A stretch of DNA of 64,000 bases. Origin: Isoetes taiwanensis. Taxonomy: Eukaryota > Streptophyta > Lycopodiopsida > Isoetales > Isoetaceae. Below are positions 48,609 to 57,218 of the stretch, in pieces. Both the position numbers and the translations under genes were made by a program. The notes under the pieces were generated by a model, which worked only from the letters and a program-made list of their open reading frames with translations, did not search any database and was not told where the DNA came from. The DNA is taken from the NCBI GenBank assembly GCA_021234155.1, contig JAJEKV010000027.1:1917921-1981920 (forward strand), read 5' to 3'. Positions within the stretch are counted from its first letter, which is position 1. Each line of letters begins with the position of its first letter.

Positions 48609-48742
48609 ATGGCAAAGTATGGCAAACATTGTATGTTAATGTGTTACTCTCAGGGCAAGGGATAACCATTGGAAGGGGAGACACACATCACTAGGGACCT
48701 TTATTATTTGAAATACCAATAAAAGGTGATTCCTAGGATGGG
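48609..48742 (+). repeat. Direct repeat copy 2 (partner at 46289-46399)
   Basis: See 46289-46399. This copy has about 17 extra bases (around CACTAGGGACC) before TTATTTGAAATACC. Confidence 0.8.
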
Positions 48743-49840
48743 TCCTGATCTACACACAAGAGGCCGAAGTGAAGTGGTGTTCTCATTGAGCTTTGAAAAA
48801 ACTTTGAATACAAAGAGCTCCTGTAGGGTCGATGAAAAATGCTTAATACTATATGCTCCGAAATATAGACAATTCTCAAGAGCATTTCATCTTCAAACTT
48901 GATTTGAGTACAAAAAGTCTGGCCAAAGCCAGGAATAGGTCAAAAGATATTGTAGAGAAAGGGGAATTAAAAGACAGTTAACCTGTAGATATTCTCCCCA
49001 ACAAAATGGTGTTGCAGAAAGAAAGAATAAGACCATATTAAATGCAATCAGAGCTATGTTAAAGCATACAGGACTTCCCAATTTTCTATGGGAAGAAGCA
49101 GTAAAGACTGCTGTACATGTGCAAAACATGCTGCCATCTGTAAGCGTAAGAGGTTCAATACCTGAGATGCTATGGTTTGGTATAAAACCAGCATACAATT
49201 ACTTGAGAACATATGGTTGTTTAGGATTTGTTCATATTCCAAAGGAGAAAAGGCTTAAACTGGATGACATGGCAAGGATTGCATACCTAGTAGACTATGA
49301 TGATGTTTCTAAAGCATATCGGATGTATGATCCAGCTAGCAAAAAAATATTAGTGAGTAGAGATATCTCGTTTAATGAGAAACAATGCTACAAAGGTAAT
49401 AGGTTTATCACTGGAAATAGTAAGCAAAAGGAGAGTTGTCAAGAAATGGAGACAAAAGGAAAATTGGACAATATTTTAATAGATGATGATGACACTAAAT
49501 CTGAAAATGTTATGCAGAGACAAGAAGCTATAACTGACCCAACGTGTGCAAATATTTCAGATCAAGAAGAGAAGGACAATACATCATTACAAACAACACA
49601 AGTTCCTGGACGGAGAACAAAGGTACAAGTTCTACAGGACGAAGCAAAGGTAAGTCTTGATGACTTTGGTAGAGATGAGCTTGGTAGAAGTAAAAGGCTA
49701 AGACAAGAAGCTGCCAATTTAAACTTAATAGAAATTTTAGCCATATTAGATACTGAAGCACCCAAAAGTTATGACGAAGCCATGAGGGCCACAGATGCTA
49801 CAGATTGGAAAAGGGCCATGGAAGAGGAATTAAGTGCATT

Positions 49841-49930
49841 CAAGAGAACAGAAACTTGTGAATTGACAAACTTACCCAAAGGTATCAAGAGAACAGAAAC
49901 TTATGAATTGACAAACTTACCCAAAGGTAA
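49841..49930 (+). repeat. 45-bp in-frame tandem duplication in RT
   Basis: 49841-49885 and 49886-49930 differ by two bases. The peptide KRTETCELTNLPKG is followed by KRTETYELTNLPKG. This segment is single-copy in copia A (YTYDIVEN position). Confidence 0.95.
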
Positions 49931-50725
49931 GAATGTAGTTGGCTACAAATGGATTTTCAAGGTAAAACAAGGAACTGACGGGAAGGATATCAAGTACAAA
50001 GCTAGGCTAGTCGCACAAGGTTTCACTCAAAAACAAGGGATCGATTATGATGACACGTATTCTCCAATAGTTAAAACGTCCAACATCAGAATGATGCTAG
50101 CATTAGCTAATGCAAGGGATCTGGAGATACATCACATGGATGTAAACACTGCCTTCCTGAACGCTCAATTAGAAGAAGAAATCTACATGAGACAGCCACG
50201 TGGATTTGAGGAAGGTAAGAATAAAGTCTGGAGGTTGAAAAGGGCAGTTTATGGTCTCAAGCAATCGCCCAGACAATGGTATCTTTGCATGGATACTTAT
50301 CTCAAGGAACAAGGGTTTGTTAAGCTTAAGGAGGATGGAAATATTTATTTGTTCAAGCAGGGATCGGATTTCTGTTATATCGCATTATATGTTGATGACA
50401 ACATAACGATCAGTAGTAATACAGATATTTTGGAGAAATGCAAGACAATCCTGAAAGATAGATTTAAAATGACTGATTTGGGACCACTAAAGAAATTTTT
50501 GGGAATTGAAGTTTATAGGGACAGGAAAAATAACGTTTTGACTCTTTATCAAAGTCAAAATATCACAGGAGTGCTAAAAAGGTTTCACATGGAAGATTGC
50601 AAAGCAGTAAATACTCCAATGGCAGTTGGAAGCAGGTTATCCAACAAACAATGCCCAAAATCAGAAGAAGAGAAAATTGAGGCACAAAACTACCCATATC
50701 GAGAATTAATTGGTTGTCTGATGTA

Positions 50726-51081
50726 CAGTGTTGTTTCCGTACGGGTATGGTACCTTTCAAGTACTTAGCATACCGTACCAGAGGTACGGTACGTACGGAA
50801 TGAAAAATGAAATGTTTTTGCTTCAATTTTTTTGAGTTTTCAACACAAGTACGGTAAGTATTTTAAAGGTACGGTACGTATTTTATAGGTATTTTATAGG
50901 TACTGTAAGTATTTTACAAGTATTTTATAGGTACGATATGTATTTTATAGGTACGGTAACAACACTTTTTAACGTACTGGTTTTTTTTTCGGTACGTTAA
51001 AAACTCAGAGGTACGTTACGAGGTATGATACGTAAAATACTTACAGTACCGTACAGGTACGGTAAGTACGTAACAACACTG
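50726..51081. mobile_element. hAT-type MITE, 356 bp, 8-bp TSD
   Basis: Termini CAGTGTTGTT...AACAACACTG form a 10-bp perfect inverted repeat. They are flanked by CTGATGTA (50718-50725 and 51082-51089). An 8-bp duplication with CAGTGTTG-type ends is typical of hAT elements. The interior is largely made of GTAC-centred words (GGTACGGTACGTA, TATTTTATAGGTA) and has no coding region. Removing it restores the copia reading across the junction. Confidence 0.88.
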
Positions 51082-51927
51082 CTGATGTACCTAGCCAACT
51101 ATACTAGGCCTGATATAGCGTATGCTGTAAATATGTTAAGTAGATATTGCAATAATCCAGGGATCAACCACTGGCAAGCTGCCAAAAGAGTCCTAAGATA
51201 TCTCAAAGGTACAATCAACTATGGTATCATCATGTTCAGCTCTGAAAATTTAGAACTTATGTCATGCTGATTGGGCTAGGGACTTGGATGAAAGAAAGTC
51301 AACTTCAGGTTTCATTCTAATGCTTGGTGGAGGACCAATCTCATAGAAATGTAAAAAACAACATTCTATAGCAATGTCTTCTGCTGAAACAGAATATTCT
51401 GCAACTACTCTAGCTGCAAAGGAGATAGTATGGATTAGGAGACTACTGGCTGAGTTGGGAATGAAACAAAAGGATCCATTAGTATTATAGTCAGACAGCA
51501 CTAGTTGTATAGCCATGACCAAAAATCCAATATTGCATGAAAGGACAAAACACATAGAGCTAGAAATGCATTTCATAAGAGACTTGATGAGCATAAATAT
51601 TGTTCAAGTGAAGTATGTGAGTATAGACAAACAACTGGCTGATATTTTGACAAAACCACTGGCAGATAATAAATTCAGGATGTTAAGAAATATGGTAAGT
51701 TGCAAAAGTTATAATATGCAGGGAGAGCATCAAGATTCAGATCTATAGCTGACCTTGAGTTTTGGTAATGCTTGAAATATTGCAGCACTCGTTTAAATGC
51801 AAGGAATTTTTGAGGTGAATCAGGTTATTTGCTATGAAATTCAACTAAGGAAGGTTGCAGATCACAGATATTGCATGCTGGGAGAGTTATATATTCAAAT
51901 ACAACTACTATAACATGAAAGGGAGAG

Positions 51928-52470
51928 TGATAGAATTTGGGTTTATATTATAGTGATCTGAGAATAGAGGCAAGATAATCTGACTTAAGGTTTGAGCCTA
52001 CAGAACGTTTAAAGGGAAAACGTGAAATATCCTATGGTCAAATAAGCGACAAAATTAAAGGTTAAATATTAGTCTTAAGGATGCTCTATGGTCGCCCAAT
52101 GTTTTCAGAGACAATGGCATTGGTCAAATGAGGTGAAGCCATGATACATTATCTTGAAAAGGAAGGTTTGAATCAGAGAAGGGCGCGTTGATCTTCATGA
52201 TCGGCACCGCCTAAAATAAACAATAAGAAGGAGCGAATTAATGCACAAGATAAGCTGACTTAATCGGATGTGCTGTTTTGCAGGAGTATGCTTGGGCTTT
52301 CGAAGCTAAGATCTCAAATATCTATACGATAATTGATATTTCATTCCTCTGCTCTCTCTAGGTGACACTGGAATATTTTTATTCTTAGTGCTATAAGCTG
52401 ATATTTTGTTTATGCTATAACTTGGATAAAACATAAGTGTTTTGTTAAGATCTTCTCAATTAATATTAAC
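51928..52470 (+). mobile_element. Copia C 3' LTR
   Basis: A purine tract GAAAGGGAGAG (51917-51927) precedes TGATAGAATTTGGG. The LTR runs to about 52470, where the gypsy remnant begins; the end (AACA) is approximate. No 5' partner is present. Confidence 0.6.
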
Positions 52471-52474
52471 ACTT

Positions 52475-55190
52475 GAACCTTGTCCTTCCAGTGTGCCATC
52501 CAATCTCTAACCTTTTCATGTTTGGTTAGGTCCGTAAGGGGTGCGGCCAGCTTAGCAAAGTCTTTCACAAACTTGCAGTAATATCCGGCCAACCCTAGAA
52601 AGCTGTGGACTTCGGACACATTGAATTGGCCAATCTTTTACGCTTCAATCTTGGCTGGATCTGTGGCTATCCCTTCGGCCGAAACAATATGTCCCAGGTA
52701 GTCAACCTTGTTGGTTGCAAACCGACACTTGGAGAACTTGGCACAAAATTGGTGGCGTCTCAATTTTTGCAAGGCCAACCGAAGATGACGCTCATGGTCT
52801 TCTAGGGTTTTACTGTATACAAGGATCTCATCAAAGAATATGATGACAAAATTATCAAGATACTCGCGGAAGACATCGTTCATCAACCTCATAAATCTGG
52901 CTGGAGCATTAGTTATCCCAAATGGCATGATAGTGAATGCATAATGCCCATAACATGTCCGGAATGCAGACTTATGGATGTCATCCTCCTTAATTCATAT
53001 CTGGTGATATCCCGAACAAAGATCAATCTTTGTAAAATACTTAGCCCCTTGTAATTGATCCATTAGATTGTCGGCACGCGGTAAGGCATACCGATTCTTA
53101 ATCGTGTGCTTATTGAGTTGGCGATAAATGCACATTCTTAAAGTGCCATCCTTCTTCTTTTCAAAGAGAATTGGAGCACCAAAAGGTGATAAATTTGGTC
53201 GAATGAAGCCCAATTTAAGAAGCTCCTGCAACTGTTTCTTAAGCTCCGTTAATTCAGGGGTACTCATTCTGTATGGAGCCTTACTGATAGGCTTGGTGCT
53301 TGGTTCTAAGGTAATTTCACATTCCACGCGTCTAAAAGGTGGCAATCTATGAATCTCATCTGGAAAGAACAATTTCCATTGCTAAGAACAATTTCCTAAG
53401 AACAATTTCTAAGAACAATTTCTATTGCTGGAGGCAAGCTATCAATAACTTCATATTGTTTGGACTTGGCGTCTATTGAAGCAAGTCGAATCATACAAAC
53501 AACTTGATACTTCTTGATCGCCCTATCCAATTGACGTAATGATATGGCACTGCATAATTAGGATAACTGGTTTACCTGTTATAGTTACCCAAGCTCCATT
53601 AGCTGCATTGAAGGTGACCTCTCACTTTTCAAATCAATGTTTGTTTTTGCAGCAGCCAAGAATTCCATACCCACAATAAGATCGTAATGGCCAATGTTCA
53701 TGATCTCAGCTCCTAGAGCAATGGGTGCTCCTGGCAACTGGATATTCAAATTGATGCGTCGACCCTGCGTGTGGCGCATGGCCCCACTAGCCAACGTGAC
53801 TGGACGTGGCTTTGACTTCGAAGGAGTGAGCTGCAAAGCTTCTGCCATTCTAGGGAAGGCAAAATTGTGTGTACTACCCGTATCCATGAGAATGATAAAG
53901 GGCTTAGAGTCTCTTGGCCAATCGAGGATATGACAGATGGTTGACTATATGCTTGTCCGGTCTCAATAGCGGCATAAATGTGAGACTCACCTTGAATATA
54001 ATCTGGTGCCTCCTCGTCAGCAACGCTCTTCGGTTCGCAAGCCTCCCAATCCACTTCGGCAAGAGCAGCTTGGGCAGCCTGGGTAATGTATGGGCATTCT
54101 TGCATAATGTCCCGGATGGAAGCATCGATAACAAGCTTTGTCCCTTGTAACTGGACACGAGCCTCCTTTGGGATTGCTTGAAGAATGTCTCGGACAGCTC
54201 CCTTGGTAGTAGCAGATTTATCTGGGACCGTAAAGGAGACTTTCTTATCCTGCTTCTGATATCCAGCTGATGAGGGAGGCCCCGGGCTAGGTGAGCGTCC
54301 CTTGTATGGTGCATAACCCCTGTTCTGACCAAAAGTAAAGGGCCATGGCGGCTGGTACTTAGGGCGTGTCCTCCTCCAAGCTAAGGGCCTTCGCCTCTGC
54401 TTCCACTATTGTTTTGGGATCAATGGATCGAACCATCGTTCTAATAGTAGGGGATAACCCCTCAATGTATCCCTCTACTGTCCTGCGCTCATTTATCTCC
54501 GGGACATACAATCATAACCACATGAACTCATCCGTGTATGCTTGGATGGTCATGTTCTTCTGCTCCATGCGATATAAGGTCTGAATCTGCTGGCAATGAT
54601 GAGCTCTGTGGACATAATGAGACTTAAAGGCTTTGGCAAAAACCTTGTATCGGACCTACCCCGCGTCAATCCATGAGAGGGGGCGTATCCTGTCCACCAA
54701 ATACGGGCAGTCCTGTAAGATTAGTGGTGGCAACCTTGCCAATATCCTTTTCTGTCATTCCATAAGATTTTTCGAACTCATGCATCACATCTAACCAAGA
54801 TTCGGCATCCATTCCCGACCTGGTTTTGCCCGAGAACTGTGCCAACTTGCGGTTCTTCAAGATGCTAGTGATGGCAGAGTCTACGATTTTCTAGTAATTC
54901 TTTTTCTTGGATTTGGCATGGTCACCTTCTGATTCAGAAGATTCTGATGATCCAGAGGGTTCCGAGGTGATGAGCTGCTCTGGGCATGCTTTGAGCTGGT
55001 GAATGTATCTGGAGCAGGTACTAGTGCAGGTAGCGGTGGCTGTTGATTGGGTAAAACAGAAATCTTAAGCCCATATTCCTGCGGTGTCGGTGGCGGATTG
55101 TTATGCAGTACATATGCTTGGAGCTCAGTAAGTTGACGCTTCATAAGTGTGAGCACCTGCTCTGGAGTAAGACGACCAGGTTGCACTGGT
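52475..55190 (-). pseudogene. Ty3/gypsy gag-pol remnant
   Basis: Minus strand, in coding order. Gag pieces lie at 55186-54332 (MQPGRLTPEQVLTLMKRQ; KLAQFSGKTRSGMDAESWLD; YGMTEKDIGKVATTNLTG). A spacer follows. The aspartic protease (about 53890-53600) has DTGSTHNFAF and LIVGMEFLA. The reverse transcriptase (53372-52638) has [49 protein letters not shown] and [20 protein letters not shown]. The catalytic box reads FFDE instead of the usual YxDD, and the RMCxDYRQLNK motif lacks the Asp (MCIYRQLNK). The RNase H start (EVHSFLGLAGYYCKFVKDFA) is followed by truncation at about 52475 against the copia C LTR. RNase H proper and integrase are absent. The element is inactive. Confidence 0.9.
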
Positions 55191-55623
55191 GTCGCCTATG
55201 GAGGGGCATGTGCACCGTCTAAAATATAAATGAAATTGAGATAAGCACAACATGTCACATGATTATCATAAGACCATTAACACAAAATTGCTTGATATTA
55301 AGATAGACGTAAGGTTACATTTGGCATAATGCCCAAATAGACAGGAGCTTGGTCTATGGTGCTGTGAGTGGATGGAGTACCAGATGAAGGATACCCTCCC
55401 TTACACAGCGCACTAAATTATATTTATGCCCAGCTTGGATAATGAGATCCTAGTATTCTAAGGTCGGGTTTATAATTAAGAGGTTGAATAAGTTGTTCAT
55501 CGCCTGATACAGTTCGCATAAGTGATCATCCCGCATCCAGGAATGCTCCCTCGTGGGTGCAGTCCCAATAGGACCAACTTCGTTGCATGGTGCATCACAA
55601 GTTTCGAGTAGCTTAGTCACGGA
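55191..55623 (-). other. Probable gypsy 5' leader or gag N-terminal region
   Basis: Between the gypsy gag start and L1-B. The minus frame 55450-55653 (ELYQAMNNLFNLLI) may be more gag or leader. No LTR or PBS was recognised. Confidence 0.35.
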
Positions 55624-56385
55624 ATGTATCTGGTAGTGACTCCTGCTCATCAACTCCGGAAAAATACTCTTACCATACAGGAATCAGACCTTCCTCCAAT
55701 AAATGAATATCCTGAGTCCTCTGACTCGGATATATCCTCGGGAGGCACTCTATTGCTGAAAGGAGAAGGATCTCGCATTCATGAAGAGATGACACCAAAG
55801 AATATTAATTTTTCCACCCCTGGGAAAATTGCAAACAGCCCTGAGATGGGTGATATTCTCTTAGGTATGATGGAAAGGGAATTGGAAATTGAAAATGGTG
55901 AAAGAATCCCTGTCACTCCAGCAAACAATTTGGAAGATAACTCCAGGTATAAATTCTATACCAGATCCCCTATGGAGGAGCTACCCATTGGTTCGGATGT
56001 GATAGAAACAGAAATTGATCCAGATGGAGGATCAAATATGGTTCCTTCTATCACAATCCCCATAAGTCCTCTGCAAAACAGCCAAGATGAAGTTGATCAA
56101 TCTGAGTACAGGCCTATAACACCATCTAGCCTAGGACTGGATAAATCCAGTGGACTAATCAGTCTGGATGGCCGGGTAGTACTCAATCAAACATCAATTG
56201 GCCTGGGGTCAAACCCAATAAGTCCAAACGAACTCGAGAAAAATGAGACTTTGGCTAAACCAAATGAGGAGCAGGAGAAATATTTCACCCCAATGGTCAA
56301 AAAGAGCAGCAAAAAAGTTCAGTTTTCAGTTGACAGCCCGGCCTTTAACTTAAGGTCTCAGGCAAAAATCAAATATCCTGCATAA
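55624..56385 (+). CDS. L1-B ORF1 (partial)
   Basis: A 253-codon frame, acidic and Ser/Pro-rich (SDSDISSGGTLLLKGEG, PLQNSQDEVDQSEYRPITP, KKSSKKVQFSVDSPAFNLRS). Plant L1 ORF1 proteins bind RNA and usually carry an RRM-like or DUF4283 domain and a CCHC knuckle; neither is visible, so this appears to be the C-terminal tail of ORF1 after 5' truncation. The ATG at 55624 lies close to or in flanking DNA and may not be the natural start. The stop TAA overlaps the ORF2 ATG (TAATG, 56383-56387). Confidence 0.65.
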   Translation: MYLVVTPAHQLRKNTLTIQESDLPPINEYPESSDSDISSGGTLLLKGEGSRIHEEMTPKNINFSTPGKIANSPEMGDILLGMMERELEIENGERIPVTPANNLEDNSRYKFYTRSPMEELPIGSDVIETEIDPDGGSNMVPSITIPISPLQNSQDEVDQSEYRPITPSSLGLDKSSGLISLDGRVVLNQTSIGLGSNPISPNELEKNETLAKPNEEQEKYFTPMVKKSSKKVQFSVDSPAFNLRSQAKIKYPA

Positions 56386-57215
56386 TGAGGATAGTAACAT
56401 GGAATATGAGGGGTATAAAGGGCCCCCTCAAAAGAAAGAGGGCACTCATAGCCCTTAGGGAGATGAAGGCAGACATCATACTTCTCCAAGAACACAGACT
56501 CCCGAGCTTTGAATCCCAACACCTGGGTGCCTGGATCATTCCTAATGGTGATTCAGTCTATACCTCTGCTGATGGAACCAAAGGAGGTATTTGCATGGTG
56601 CGGAAAGGCTTCTCTTGCAGCCAGAAAGTTGTACATGCCTCAGGAAGATGGACTGTGGCTGTTTTGGAAAAAGGAGTTCAGAAAATTGCAATAATTAATG
56701 TGTATGCTTCCACAGAACCAGGTGAAAGAGCTGATCAGTGGATACAAATTAAACAGTGGATGGAAGGCAATCAAATAGACAACTACCTCATAGCTGGAGA
56801 CTTCAACAATACACCAGAATGGGATCAGAAATTGGGAAAGAAAATGAACATGTCAAAGAAAGAAAAAATGGCTTGGGATCTACTAATGTCCAATTTCATA
56901 TATATCCCGCCATCCTCATCACAAACCTTTTTCTGGAGTAATAAAAGAAAAGGGGATAATAGAACCTACTGCCTTTTGGACAGATTTTATATATGTAACA
57001 AATCTATGTCCACATGGGATACACTGGTGGTTGCTGGAGATACAGGAAATTCTATTTCTGATCATATACCACAATTTTTGGAGGATAAAGCTGCTGCCTC
57101 TAAAGGAGGACATAACATCCCATTCAAATTTAATACAGAGTTGCTGAACTGTAAAAAATTATGTGATGAGTTCAGGACCTTCTATTGCTCTCTTCCCCCC
57201 TTGCCAAAAACATAA
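56385..57215 (+). CDS. L1-B ORF2 N-terminus: AP-type endonuclease
   Basis: 276 codons with the exonuclease-endonuclease-phosphatase fold: MRIVTWNMRGIKG (catalytic Asn), IILLQEHRL (metal-binding Glu), IINVYAST (Tyr), LIAGDFNNTPEWD (Asp/Asn), LLDRFY and SISDHIPQ (SDH, catalytic His). It nicks target DNA to prime reverse transcription. All key residues seem present. It ends at TAA 57213-57215, which is in frame with the RT frame starting at 57219, so one stop codon separates the two halves of a normal ORF2. Confidence 0.9.
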   Translation: MRIVTWNMRGIKGPLKRKRALIALREMKADIILLQEHRLPSFESQHLGAWIIPNGDSVYTSADGTKGGICMVRKGFSCSQKVVHASGRWTVAVLEKGVQKIAIINVYASTEPGERADQWIQIKQWMEGNQIDNYLIAGDFNNTPEWDQKLGKKMNMSKKEKMAWDLLMSNFIYIPPSSSQTFFWSNKRKGDNRTYCLLDRFYICNKSMSTWDTLVVAGDTGNSISDHIPQFLEDKAAASKGGHNIPFKFNTELLNCKKLCDEFRTFYCSLPPLPKT

Positions 57216-57218
57216 TCC

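Larger units (their letters stand above)
48945..51748 (+). pseudogene. Copia C pol remnant, interrupted by a MITE
   Basis: Plus-strand Ty1/copia pol, starting inside integrase (GIKRQLTCRYSPQQNGVAER). A long intact frame (49056-50768, 570 codons) covers the integrase C-terminus (YGCLGFVHIP, AYRMYDP) and reverse transcriptase (KARLVAQGFTQKQG, HHMDVNTAFLNA, VYGLKQSPRQWY, catalytic YVDD near 50390). At 50726 a 356-bp hAT-type MITE interrupts the ELIGCLMY/LANYTRPDIAYAVNMLSR segment. Beyond it (51090-51748) come the STSGFILMLGGG motif and RNase H (SSAETEYSA, SDSTSCIAM, RTKHIELEMHFIRDL), with three stops. A 45-bp in-frame duplication lies in the RT. Gag, protease and the catalytic integrase core are missing. 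Before the MITE hit, RT was open, so its decay is relatively recent compared with copia A. Confidence 0.93.

Noticed and set aside
50563-50826. Minus-strand frame across the copia/MITE junction
   Set aside because: Shadow of copia pol plus MITE sequence.
55312-55325. TTACATT as the left TSD of L1-B
   Set aside because: Only about seven bases match the sequence after the poly(A), and it lies 300 bp before recognisable L1 sequence.
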